Source: Plantago elongata (lineage: Eukaryota > Streptophyta > Magnoliopsida > Lamiales > Plantaginaceae). From it: 59,044 bases of DNA. The translations under genes and the position numbers were made by a program. Location of the stretch: NCBI GenBank assembly GCA_036897095.1, contig JAYMSP010000303.1:1-59044 (forward strand), given 5' to 3'. Shown here in pieces: positions 21,180-32,700 of the stretch. Position 1 is the stretch's first letter. Every line of letters starts with the position of its first letter. The notes under the pieces are model-generated. The model was given only the letters and a program-made list of their open reading frames with translations, had not been told where the DNA came from and ran no database searches.

Positions 21180-23174
21180 AGACCACTCCCAATGAAGAGT
21201 TCGTGGGCACCGGCCGGTTGTTAGGTCGGCCACACCACCCAGGCAGCCGAGTTCAACGACCATATGGCCTTATTTAATTTTTTTATTTCTTTTAAAAAAT
21301 CAGAATAAATTAAAATATATATATATATCTTCAACGGCTATATTTTTTCGAACTCTATAAATACAACCATAATTCATTTCATTTCTTCACACTTCCATTT
21401 TCTCCCTTCTCCCACTTATTAAATTCAAAACGTTCTCTAAACTTCTCCAAAATGTCTTCATCTACTATCTAAAACTACATTCTATCATCATCTGGTTCCG
21501 ATGACGATGTAGAGCAACCCCCACTTAGAGTGATGACGAAGGTTCCACATCAAACACTCACCCCAATTACTACAACCGTGCTACCAAACTCATTAAAGAA
21601 GCCGTTCCTATTCTACTCAACCACACCGAGCAATCTCAATCTCGTCGAAGGCGGTCGGGATATACTCGCGAGTACATTAAGCGGGACAGGGGAACATTTG
21701 CGAACCATCTCGACCGTGATTACTTTGTTGAACGTCCTACATGGGGGGCGGTCAGGTTCCGACGTCGTTTTAGGATTGTGAGGCCATTGTTTCTCCGGAT
21801 CGTGAATGACTTGGAGCAACATGATCCATATTTTCAACAACGTCCGGATGCACTTGGGCATATGGGTTTCCGGTCAAACAAAAATGCACTTCCATGATGC
21901 ACCTACTTGCTTATGGTGTATGTGTAGACATGGTAGACGAGTACACACGAGTTGCAGAGTCTACTGGTCAAGAGGATTTACGACGTTTTTGTGACGGTGT
22001 TGTAGCAATATTTGGCCCGACGTATATGAGAAGTGTTAATGATGAGGATGTTCGTCAGCTACTCGAGATGAACAAGGCAAGAGGTTTTCCCGGTATGCTA
22101 GGAAGTATTGATTGCATGCATTGACAATGAAGAATTGTCTTTCTTCTTGGAGGATCAATTCCAAGGAAAGAACAAGAAATCCACGCTTGTTTTAGAAGCG
22201 GTTGCATCTCAAGATACTTGGATTTGACATTCTTTCTTTGGTGTTTTAGGAAAGTTGAACGATATTACGATGGTTGAAAGGTTACCCGTGCTCGACGAAT
22301 TGCTACTAGGTAAAGCTCCCCCCGTTAACTTTAGTGTTAATGGTCATGAATACAACGTGGGGTACTATCAAGGGGTCAATTACTCCAAAACAGCTAAGTT
22401 TGCTACGCAGCAAGAGACGGTCCAGAAAGACGTTGAACGTGCTTTCGGAGTTCTACAATCGCGCTTTAAAGTGATTTAAGGATCCATCATTGGCCCATAC
22501 ACGAGAAGATCTTGCTAGAATTATGAATTGTTGTATTTGTTTGCACAACATGATAGTGGATGATGAGCGTCACTTATATCTTAACAACAAAGATATCATC
22601 TGTGACATACGAGAAGATGCAGCAGAATTAGGCATTGACAATAACAATGATTATGTGTGCCATCGTAGATATTTGAAGATAAGGGCTGATGTAGAAAGTC
22701 GCAACATCCATCTCCAGCTGCAAGAGGACATGATAGAACATATTTGGTCTTTGAGTGGTCCTATTCATGAGTAGTTGTTTTGATATTCCGTTGTTTATGT
22801 TGTTTATTTTCTTCGAACGTGTGTTGTTGGTTTGTTTCTCAATACTTTATGTATTGTACTTTCTGATTTCAATAAAACACACATTTTCATTTCATTAAAC
22901 ATTACAACATTCGAACAATGCAACATTAAATAAAATAATTCTAAAACGAGTTTTAAACATGCAATTTAACTAATTTCAACTTCCAACTAGTCTTAGAATA
23001 TGTTAAACTTGTTAACAAAATATAAAAAGATAATATAAAAAATAAAAAACACACTATTCACGGTCGTCCCAATGATGTATTGGGTAGAATTTTCGGCTAC
23101 AATGATCATCAGAATGATCATCGTCAACGATCACTACTATTCACGGTCATCGTGATGATCCATGGAGAGTGGTC
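21180..23174 (+). mobile_element. PIF/Harbinger DNA transposon, inactive
   Basis: Both ends are visible: AGACCACTCCCAATG at 21180 and its inverted partner CATGGAGAGTGGTCT ending at 23174. The left flank is TTA and the right flank AAA, so the 3-bp target duplication typical of the superfamily is at best decayed. Inside is a broken Harbinger transposase. The interior after 22790 is non-coding and holds short CACTATTCACGGTC repeats. About 2 kb in total, shorter than an autonomous element, which would also need the Myb-like ORF. Confidence 0.8.
21452..22774 (+). pseudogene. Harbinger transposase (HARBI1/DDE_Tnp_4 type), frameshifted and internally deleted
   Basis: Fragments in several frames read in family order. 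About 21640-21890: RRSGYTREYIKRDRG, FRRRFRIVRPLFLRIVNDL and EQHDPYFQQRPDALG. About 21894-22124: AYGVCVDMVDEYTRVAEST, RFCDGVVAIFGPTY and GFPGMLGSIDCMH. About 22255-22479: KLNDITMVERLPVLDELLLG, VNGHEYNVGYY, then after a deletion QKDVERAFGVLQSRFKVI and a stop. About 22490-22774: the C-terminal ARIMNCCICLHNMIVDDER. The DDE region is interrupted by at least two frameshifts, stops (near 22124, 22226 and 22479) and loss of the segment after GYY. The probable original ATG at 21452 is followed by a stop within seven codons. Confidence 0.8.
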
Positions 23175-23617
23175 TAAACGATACCTCACTTTGCTTCCTC
23201 CTCTTACCTTCTTTAACCAAACGAAATTCTATCGATTAACTTTCTTCCAAATTGCAGAAATAGTAAAGAGAAAAGATGTAAAATGAAGAAAACAAACAGT
23301 TTGATTAATCAGTAGTTGCAGAAAGTACTTAATGCTAATCAATAATCATGCAAAGTAGTAAGTATACTATCATTAAGAAGAAAAGCCGATATTTAAGCAC
23401 GTATAATATAATATAATATAATATAAACCAAATGAAATGAAATGAGTATAGATATTAGATAGATAGATCATTTCAATTTCACACCATTTTCTTCTTTCCC
23501 GTGTATTTCTCCGACATTCACAAAGATCTAGGGCACTCACAGTCACACAGTCAATCAATTTCCCATTGTTTTCAACTCACATTTCCCCAAAACAAACAAC
23601 AATCAACCACAACAGCA
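23175..23617 (+). promoter_or_regulatory. SCD2 upstream region and 5' leader
   Basis: Contains an (ATAAT)n microsatellite at about 23403-23426, a possible TATA source, and a C/A-rich leader before the start codon. Transcription start not determined. Confidence 0.35.
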
Positions 23618-26600
23618 ATGGAGAAAACTCGCCAATGGACCAGTGAGCCAGGTGGCACCGGCTACCACTCCCGCTCCTCCTCCGTCACCGGAATGTCGAG
23701 CATCAAGCGCACTCAGAACGTCGCCGCTAAGGCCGCCGCACAGCGCCTTGCTCAGGTCATGGCTTCGCAATCTGCTGCCGACAACAACGATGATGATGAT
23801 GACAATGACGCCGATTTGGACCTCCGATTCAATCCGCCGCTTCCTCTCTCGTTCTCCAGACCTGTCAGGACCAACGGCGGTGCTAAAGGTGGACCGAGAG
23901 CTGCTGCTGCTCCGTTGAGTAAAATTGCTAGATCGTCTTCTGATTCGGTAATTTTTTGAGATTTGAGATGGAGGTGGTAGTGGTGTGGTTAGATAGCTGC
24001 ATTGTGTGTTGGAGTTGAGTTTCGGCTTGATTTTGTGATTGTGGTTGTGAATTTTGGAAATGCGATGTGTTGTTAGACTGGTTACTGGTGAGTGTGAGAT
24101 GACTTGGGGATCTAGAGTTAATTTTGTTTACTGTCTAAGCTCAGTGAAGTTAGTTAGACTTTTGAATTGTGCTTCGTATACTGTGAATTTGATGTTGCAA
24201 GGTGATTAGGAGACTGGAGGATTAGAGTTAATTTTGTTCACAGTATAAGTTAAGTTATTAGAACTTAGAAATTAGAATCATGCTTGCATGTGTTACTGTG
24301 AATTTGATGTTGAGAGGTGATTATGAGACTGAAGGGGGAATTTAGTTAATTTTGTTTACTGTCTCAGTGAAGTTATTAGAACTTCGAATCGTGCTTCATA
24401 CGTTACTGTGAGTTTGATGTTGCAAGGTGATGAGGAGAGTGAAGGAGGATTGGAGTTAATTTTGTATGCTGTCTCAGTGAAGTTATTAGAACTTAGAATC
24501 ATGCTTGCATGTGTTACTGTGAATTTGATGTTGTGAGGTGATTAGGAGACTGGAGGATTTTAGTTAATTTTGTTTACTGTTTTAGTGAAGTTATTAGAAC
24601 TTCGAATCATGCTTCATACGTTACTGTGAATTTGATGTTGCAAGGTAATTATGAGAGTGAAGGAGGATTGGAGTTAATTTATTTACTTTCTCAGTGAAGT
24701 TATTAGAACTTAGTATCATGCCTGCGTGTGTTTCTGTGAATTTGATGTTGCAAGGTGATTAGGAGACTGAAGGAGGATTTTAGTTAGTTGGAATGATTTT
24801 TGTGTCACGCACCTCGTGCGCTGAAGGAATTTTTGAATTGTTCATGTTCATCAGTATGATATGTTAATGTGACTGTGATAGTGTTGGAACTTGGAAGTAT
24901 ATATTGTATTAGTCATGTTGATAAGGGAGATAAGTTAATGTGAATGTGATGATGCATTGTGGTGGAATGATGAAAGAGTTTTGTATTGGTCATGTGATCA
25001 GTGAGTGAGTGAGATATATTATTGCAAATTTGGTGTTGCTATTAATAAGGAGACAGGAGTGATATATTACAGTATTGGTATGGTTCATATAATTATGTGC
25101 AATTGTGAATATGGAAATGGTAAAAGTGGAAGGCTAATTTGGTGCTATGTATCTGCTTACTTTTTAATTAGGTGACTCTGAGCCTACTTGATGAAGCAGG
25201 GCCAGCCCGCTCTACGTCTACAGGACGGCAGTCAATGTCAAACCGAACAACACCTTCGATACCTCCTCCTAGTATGCCGTTGTTGAAAACACCAGCACCT
25301 ATACCGCCAATTAATCCTCCGTCCATCCGACAAAGAGAAAAGAAGTACGTTAGTTCTTACCCTGCAACTTTTTTTTTTAGTGAAATTTCAAGTCATCAAA
25401 ATATGGATTTTTGGTCTAGAAAAATCTGAATCAGTATTTTTATTTTATTAAAGAGCCTAAGCTCTGATTTTATTGTTTTAGTTTCATTAGCATATGGCCT
25501 TGGTAATTTTGTTGTACTGAGTTATTATCTGTAAAATATAATGGCATGAGCTGTGGGATTTACTTGTTGATGTTTTAGTGGAGAACTGACCGGCATGTTA
25601 ATGTTACTTCTGCGGTTATTTTCTGCTTGTTTTAAATGCATGGCCATTCAACGAACATATACTCGTGTTTACTGCAGGTTCTCACCAGATTTAGGACAGC
25701 TAAATTTAAAGAGTAAAGGAGAGGGGCGTGCTTCTTCTGCTCTTCGTGATGAAGTATGTCAAATTTATGCATTATGTTTAATATACTGTTTTACCTTATG
25801 AATCTATGTATCTAACTTCTGAGTATCAAAGTTCAATATTTGTTTCACTGAAGAGAGTAGACTTTCGTTTATCAATTGTTAGCTAATATCTGCTCATTTG
25901 GACAGCTCGATATGCTGCAGGAAGAAAACGAGAATTATGTTGAAAAGGTCTTCTTCTCTGCACTCTTCGTTGATTTCTCTATGTAAACATGATTTGAACA
26001 TTTCAGCTGTAACTTGTGCATTTGCACGTACTCATAGTATGTGTTTTTGCTTTTGCAGCTGCAGCATGCGGAGGAAAATTTGGAAGAAGCTGAAGCTAGA
26101 GTTAAGGAGCTTGAGAAACAGGTTATTTTTGTGATTCTATTAGATTACTCTACAATATTAATGTTTTCTATCGTCTTCTAGCAGAGGATCCTTGAATCCA
26201 TAACCGTAACTGAAACTTGGCTAGGTTTCAAATATGTTATGATGCTTTACAACGGGTTATTCTTTAGGTAGCTGCTCTGGGCGAAGGAGTTTCATTAGAA
26301 TCTAAGCTTTTAAGCAGGTAATTAAATGGACAAGTCTCTTGGTTATTGGCCATTTTGCTCCTACGTCAGTGGTTTCAAATTAAGATTTCATGTTATTCAT
26401 TTTCAGGAAGGAAGCTGCATTGCGCCAAAGAGAGGTAATTCCTCTTGCTCTTTCTTCCTTTTTCATCATTTTCTTCATGTATCAGCTGTAAACCTTTTTG
26501 AACATTGGTGGTGCTTACACCATTGGCAATTGGAATGGTTAGTTGGGACCTTACGATCATAAAATGTGAATGGAAACACTGCATACTTAAAGTTGAAACT

Positions 26601-29116
26601 GTTCATTCAGTCAGTGACCTTATGAATTTATGACACACTACACGGTTTTGTGCTCCCATTATTGCTCCCTTACTATTGCAAATTTCTCTAGGCTGCTCTC
26701 AAAGAGGCTAAACTGGCAAAAGATGGGACTGATTCTGAAGTGGCATCCTTGCGATCTGATATTAAGGTGGGTTAGATCTTTTTTGCTGCATTTTATTTGA
26801 TGTCTGTGCTGTTAGCAGCATAATGAGTTTATCATGTTAAATTTCCCGTTGTAAAGGTAGCAAAAGCTAAGGCCGAAACTGCTCTTGACCAACTTCAAGG
26901 AAGTGAATCTGAAGTCAAAGCTCTTCATTCAATGACACGAAGAATGGTTTTAACACAACATGAAATGGTAAGGTGGCTCTGCTACAGCATCAAGTATACA
27001 ATTAATTGTAGCTGAATTCCTAGAGATGGTATTCGTAACTACCTCTCTGAAAGAAAACAAATGTTTGTAGGAAGAAGTTGTTCTCAAGAGGTGCTGGCTT
27101 GCCAGATATTGGGGCTTAGCCGTACGCTATGGTAAGTGCCAAACAAATAAATATGCTAGCATTATATAAAATCGTTTTCTGTAAACTTTTCTAGAATCAG
27201 TACCTCTGACTGTCTCAATACTTTTCATCTAGTTCAATTAAAATTTGATTTGGGTTGTTTCAGGCATCTGCCCAGATGTTGCTTCCACAAAGCACGAGTA
27301 CTGGTCCTCTCTGGCACCTCTTCCTCTTGAAATTGTTTTATCTGCTGGACAAAAGGCTAAGGAAGGACGCTGGAAGAAAGGCGAGTAGTTTTTGTCTGTT
27401 AACAATGTCTAGCTTATACCAGACCAGTCTTGTGCCTCGAAAGAAGTTGATATTACTCCTACTAAACCAATGTGTCACTCGCGACATTGTGCAGGTGCAG
27501 GTAACCCGCAGCAGAGCAAAACTATTCTGGATCTTAATGATACCACTGGAGATGGTAACATTGAGAGCATGCTGACAGTTGAGATGGGCCTAAAGGAACT
27601 TGCTTCCTTAAAGGTATTCCTTGCATATTAAATACTGACACTCGATTTTTACACAGATTCATCCTGTAGTATATTTTGGAGTTTTTATTTAAACTGCATA
27701 AATTATTTTACATATTTTTGCAGAGTTTATACTATGTCAATACTTGAATGTGGGCTGAAAAATATGATGTCTTATGTTCTCATTCATATTTCAACTACAT
27801 TTAGAAATTAGAAGAACACTGTTCTTTATTATTCTTCCTACTTCAGGTTGAAGAATCCATTGCTCTTGCACTGGCTGAACAAAGACGTCCAAACTCAACC
27901 AGAACATCGACACCTGGTTTGTTATTTAATGCCTAAGTATTCAATTAGAATTCTGTTTGCTTAAATATTATGAATGACAACTGGCAAGTGCATTTGTTTT
28001 ATTTTCTTCAAACTTACAAATCTTGCATTTTTCTTTTGCAGATTTTAAATCAGCAGGCGATCCAAAGTATACTGAAGCATTTGGTAAGTCCCTACTGTGT
28101 TGCATCTTTGTAGTATATGTAGTTATAGCCATTCTGCGTCTAAAACAGGTAACAAATTGCTTGTTAGTTGTTTTACCTATATGTTTATGTAGGCCTTCAT
28201 TTCATCTACCAATCTATGTCTTGCTCTTCTTGGATATCAAAGCTTAATGAACTTTTTCTGCAATTATAAACCTCAAATCACTCTTTCCCAGCATAAACTC
28301 CCTCTTGCCCTTGAAATCTACTACTCTAATGACTTTCCATTTTATTAATATATTAAGCGTTTGTGTGGAAAAACAAGCCAATCTTAATTTGTGAAACTTC
28401 TAAAACATCAAATATTAAAAATATGAGGGAGTAAAAGAGAGACAAGAAGTAAATAGACAGTCTGTCTGTTCATAGTTCTTCGACAAAGTGGATAAATTGT
28501 GAGAAACTCTTCTCCCTTTATTGCACAGAACTCAGCCCAGAAGAATCTGAGGATGTCCTCTTCAAGGAGGTTTGTCATTCTGCTTATATTGTTTTGTACT
28601 TCAAATCCCATGCATACTTGTAATCTCTCTTATAAATCCATGATCCATTCTATTCGTTCTGGCCCCCATGAATGCACATTTCTGTGGTGATAAACGAGGC
28701 TGATTTTCTCACTGGTGCTGAACTATTAAATTGAACAAAATAGGCATGGCTCACATACTTTTGGAGAAAAGCCAAAGGCTATGGTATAGAAGAAGAGATA
28801 GCCAATAAAAGACTAGAGTTTTGGATTGATCGTAGCCGGCAAGCCCCAACTTCTCATGATGCCATTGATGGTAAGTTCTATACTATCCAAACCACCACCA
28901 CTGGAGAAGTGCCTCATACCATACGTTCTGGTTCTCCCATTAAACAGAAATTTATGCTTATATCTCTTTTGGGGCTATGTTTTTCATTTTACTTCAGCTG
29001 AGCAAGGTCTGATGGAGCTGAGAAAGTTAGGGATTGAAAGCCGCCTCTGGGAAGCATCCCGCAAAGAAATCGACCAGGATGTATCTCTGCTCAATGCACA
29101 AAAATCCACTCGTTAG
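23618..29116 (+). CDS. SCD2: Coiled-coil protein SCD2 (STOMATAL CYTOKINESIS DEFECTIVE 2)
   Basis: Seventeen exons (23618-23947, 25172-25344, 25678-25753, 25906-25947, 26059-26121, 26268-26317, 26407-26434, 26692-26766, 26857-26967, 27071-27131, 27264-27380, 27495-27613, 27847-27916, 28042-28083, 28529-28569, 28744-28870, 28998-29116) give 547 residues. The N-terminus has the family block [20 protein letters not shown]; a Ser/Pro-rich part follows; residues about 194-316 are a coiled coil ([15 protein letters not shown] onward); then the conserved [18 protein letters not shown] and [19 protein letters not shown], and near the C-terminus [18 protein letters not shown]. In Arabidopsis SCD2 forms a complex with SCD1 that acts in post-Golgi and endocytic traffic needed for cytokinesis and cell expansion. 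The intron after exon 11 uses a GC donor. Intron 1 (1.2 kb) holds a minisatellite. An upstream in-frame ATG at 23501 is considered 5' leader. Confidence 0.93.
24111..24790 (+). repeat. Minisatellite in SCD2 intron 1 (about 110-bp units)
   Basis: About six imperfect copies of a unit running through GAGTTAATTTTGTTTACTG, CAGTGAAGTTATTAGAACTT, GTTACTGTGAATTTGATGTT and GCAAGGTGATTAGGAGACTG, starting near 24115, 24224, 24343, 24450, 24561 and 24670. It lies entirely within the intron. Confidence 0.85.
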
Positions 29117-30356
29117 TTCACCTCTACCAAACTTTCAAGGGGAACAAAAAGAAAAAGAATCAGCATCAGCTAGTTTACACTAAAAATGTAACTTACCCAT
29201 ACATATAAATAGTATCTTTATTATATAATATATCTAATGGTTAATATTATTCCGTACGGTACACTTAAAATGTCACATACATAGTTATATACATAGCAAG
29301 ACTGTAAAAAGAATTCTTGCCTCTCCCCACTAGTGGGATAAATTTTGTGGTGCAAGTAAATATTCATTTGATTTTCCTGGCCAGGGGCATTGCCCCCTCC
29401 TCAAAAACATGTACTAATATATTCAATATTTTCGATAATTTAAGATTTTATAGTAGTATTTCATATTGAACTGTGATTTTAATCGGTTTAGTAGTATACT
29501 TGAATTTTGGAGTTATGAACATTAATCAATTTAAGTAATCATATTGTAGATTGTATAAACAAACACAAGAATATGTGAAAAAAAAAAAAAACCTCAAGAC
29601 AATATCCAGACACAGGAAAATTGTTGGATTTGAAAGAAGCAAACGGGATATATGAAATTCTGAGTGGCAGAGTGGCAGTGTACTAGCTTCCAATTGAAAA
29701 GTGATTGTCAAAACAGTACATGCACAAAACTACAGATCAAGAAAAGGAGAAAGAGCTAAGAAAAGTAAGGATGATGAAAGCGAAGTAGCAGAAGCTATGT
29801 TGTCATTATGCTAATGGAAACTTGTGAAAAAGCCATTAAAACAGAATTTGCAGCTCAAGAATGAATCAGGAAACACAGACAGGTCCGAGTTATGGGTCTC
29901 TAGTCACGTTTCTTGTGGAATATTGCATGCGTAGCTTCTGCAGGTTTTTGGTATTTAGCAAGCATCATTATGTAGATGTACTCTTCATACCTCTCATGGA
30001 TATTGTCAAATTATCAAATTTACAAGGTTGGGATGGGAAATTAAGAAATGAAGCATGTGAGTTTCAATATTATAATAGTGGTCACGCACCAAAAGTTGAG
30101 CATATAAAAAGTGACTTTTCTTGAAGACAACAACAATGCCATTAGAGATTATAGAATGTATGGGATAAAATGGTAACTGGAGGAGATAACTGATAGTTAA
30201 TCGTGTTTCAGACGAATTACATGTAAAATGTAAACTATATTTTAGAACGGAGGAAGTATAAATAAACGAAATCACTATATCATTATAGTATGGAGAAGTT
30301 GTACTAAAACTCATGGGGTTTTAATAAAGTGACATTTAAGAGCCTAAGTGTCTTAC
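29117..30356. other. SCD2 3' flank and spacer, no gene seen
   Basis: Likely 3' untranslated region to about 29240. The rest is AT-rich, with a GAACGGAGGAAGTA fragment near 30245 that resembles one end of a Stowaway MITE. Short frames here have no family resemblance. Confidence 0.4.
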
Positions 30357-30570
30357 TCTATGTTATTTTCAACTCAAAATCACTTCAATTCAGTTAAATT
30401 AAATTTAGTTTTTACTTTTTTAAACAGTTAAAGTTGATTCGAACTACCAACTTATTAGTTGAAAATGAAGCGGCTTACCAACTGAGTTGCACTTCGTTGT
30501 CCAATTCAGTTCAATATACACCTTACTTCAATTCAATTTAATAAATTCAGTTGCAAAGAATAAATTCTTA
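30357..30570. repeat. TTCAGTTCAG-family repeat, copy B, interrupted by a tRNA-like segment
   Basis: The left part (TTCAACTCAAAATCACTTC) and right part (TTCAATTTAATAAATTCAGT) match the ends of the TTCAGTTCAG family, but the middle (about 30405-30500) is replaced by unrelated sequence with tRNA-promoter-like boxes. Confidence 0.4.
30405..30500 (-). repeat. Possible tRNA-derived SINE fragment
   Basis: On the minus strand GCAACTCAGTTGGTAAG resembles the internal A box of a tRNA gene, and GTAGTTCGAATCAA, about 35 bases later, resembles a B box. No cloverleaf can be completed, so it is not a tRNA gene. It lies inside the repeat at 30357-30570. Confidence 0.4.
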
Positions 30571-30650
30571 GGACATTGAAACTTACCTTGTTGTTTTGAC
30601 TGCCAAAATCGCCGATTACGTCGTGTTATATGGAAGGAAGTATATGATGC

Positions 30651-30894
30651 TATTCTATTCGTTTTGAATTGAAAGTTCTATATTTCATTTTAAGTTGTCC
30701 TAATTTAAAAGTCTCATTTTTCCAAATAGAAAATTTATCTACTATTTTATACATTATTTCTCATATTTTATTCACTATTTCTCATACTTTATCCAATCAC
30801 ATTTATATTTTATTAACTTATTTTTCACTTTATCGCTTTTTGTTTAAATTTATGTTCGGTTTTGTGGGACTTTCAATCGAGAATGGAGGGAGTA
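30651..30894. repeat. Stowaway-like MITE
   Basis: About 245 bp. The right end TCGAGAATGGAGGGAGTA pairs, imperfectly, with the left end TATTCTATTCGTTTTGAATT; both extend into the shared GATTGAAAGT segment. TA lies at both borders. Confidence 0.55.
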
Positions 30895-31674
30895 AGACAC
30901 GAACAAGACAAGTTTCTTGTAACTAATGTAGATTTGTTTAATGATCTTACATTGCCTGGACAATTAGTGCAAACGGATTATTATGGTGCTCTATGGCCCT
31001 TTTGCTCTCCACTATTATTATGTCGACTTTCTCAAGGCTTGTTTTGTTTCACCTCAATTTCCTGTGAATTTTACCTAGGTTCAGGAAAAAGGTTCCTAAA
31101 CTTGTGAAAAACTAAAAACAAAGTGGTCAAAATTCCAAAAACTTTTTGCAAGAGGACCAAAAGGGATGAGGTGGACTTATCGCCACTGTCAAACTGTCAA
31201 AAAAGTAATCCTTACAATATTCACTTCACCCCACCTTTTTCAGTTATTTTCTTTTTGTCCCCAAAAATTTGTTTCTCTGTGCATTGTGAGATGACAAGTT
31301 TAACCCAAGGCAAGCGTGACTCAAATGTAGTTTGTTGTCTCAAACATGCTCAAGTGCACATCATTGCAATATTGACAATATGATGATGATCATCTCATCC
31401 TGATCTCTAACGAGACTTCAAGTCCCAACAATGAATTCACATACCCCATGCTACTAAAAGATTTACCATGATAATTCATTGTACTTCTACTTTTACTACT
31501 TTTGCTCCAGCAAAAAATAAATGTAATACCTATTTCGTTCTGAACACAACTTATTATGAATACAGGTACAAGATTTAAAAAAATATAAATAAAGTAAGCG
31601 AGTGCTTAAATAAAATACATGTGAAATAATCATTCTAATGAAAAGTCAAAGTTATACAATTTTTGAATTAGAAT
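30895..31674. other. Intergenic, no gene seen
   Basis: Short frames (for example 31123-31383) have no family resemblance. Confidence 0.35.
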
Positions 31675-31837
31675 TTAAAACTTATTCAGTTCAGTTCCAA
31701 TCAATTCAGTTTAGTTTTACGTAGTTATAATTTATACTATACTTTAGTTCAGTTTCATTCAGTTCAGTTCAGTTTAGCTTTGTGTAGTTACAATTTATAC
31801 TATAATTCAGTTTAACTTTGTGTAGTTATAATTTAGG
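31675..31837. repeat. TTCAGTTCAG-family repeat, partial copies
   Basis: Internal parts of the family repeated back to back: TAGTTATAATTTATACTATA occurs here two or three times with TTCAGTTCAG tracts between. The terminal sequences are missing or unclear. Confidence 0.5.
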
Positions 31838-32200
31838 TTGTGTCTCTTCAACTGAAAATCACTTCAGTTCAGTTCAGTTCAGTTCAGTCCAGTTCAGCTA
31901 AACTCAACTTAATTATACTCCCTCAGTCCCATTTATAACGAAACATTTATCATATGCACGCTTTTTAAGAAAAATATGTAGTATGTGGTTAAAAATGAGT
32001 TTGAGATAGAAAAATACATGTGGGTCCAATAATGTGTGGTTGAAAATGAGTTGTATTGTGAGATTATTTTTAGAAATGGAAAATTGTTTCACTTTGGTGA
32101 GACGTTCAAAATGAAAAATTATTCCAGTTCTAGCGGGACGGAGGAAGTAATTTATATCTTACTTCAGTTCAGTTCAATAAATCTCAGTTGAAGATAACAT
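31838..32200. repeat. TTCAGTTCAG-family MITE, copy C, split by a Stowaway element
   Basis: Ends GTGTCTCTTCAACTGAAAAT and TCAGTTGAAGATAACAT are the family terminal inverted repeats. Removing the Stowaway insertion (31916-32149) restores the TTATAATTTATATC core found in copy A, showing the order of insertion. Confidence 0.7.
31916..32149. repeat. Stowaway MITE nested in copy C
   Basis: Begins TACTCCCTCAGTCCCATTTA and ends GCGGGACGGAGGAAGTA, the typical Stowaway inverted termini with TA target duplication. About 234 bp. Confidence 0.8.
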
Positions 32201-32207
32201 AGTTTTA

Positions 32208-32380
32208 GGGTGTATTCCTTCAACTGAATTGAACTAAACTGGACTGAATTGAAGTAAGGTATAAGTTATAACTAAGTCGAGCTGAACTGAACTGAAATAA
32301 GGTATAAATTATAACTAAGTCGAGCTGGACTGAACTTAATTAAATTTAACCGAAGTTATTTTTAGTTGAAGAGAACACAA
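32208..32380. repeat. TTCAGTTCAG-family MITE, copy D
   Basis: Ends GGTGTATTCCTTCAACTGAA and TTAGTTGAAGAGAACACAAA are inverted copies of each other and match copy A. The interior carries two tandem copies of AAGGTATAAGTTATAACTAA. It lies immediately after copy C. Confidence 0.65.
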
Positions 32381-32565
32381 ATTTATATTATAATTTAATT
32401 TAATTCAGTTAATTAAATTTTAATTGAAGATGATGAATTCTAAATGGAATACACTCATACAGTATATGATTTGGAAGGGGAGTAACTTGTACAGTTTCAT
32501 CCCTTTAGTCATTTTAACCATATTGGCCATAATTATTTTATGGACTGATTGACATAACATTTAAA

Positions 32566-32700
32566 TTACCATTTGAATGAAATTTTGGTAAAGTTGTGTT
32601 TTGAATGGAATTGAAATGAGATATTTAAAGTATATTTTAGGTCAAATTACTGTTCATCGAGCCAAATTGGACATTTAAATGTCTGGTCAATCCGCTCCTT
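32566..32700. repeat. GTTCATCGAG-family repeat, copy 1
   Basis: Contains TTTTGAATGGAATTGAAATG and TGTTCATCGAGCCAAATTGG, the core shared with 35135-35294, 44792-44951 and 55331-55490. The left end is decayed. Confidence 0.55.

Noticed and set aside
24111..24790. Possible CRISPR-like array
   Set aside because: Units are contiguous, 110 bp, diverged and without unique spacers, in a plant intron: a minisatellite.
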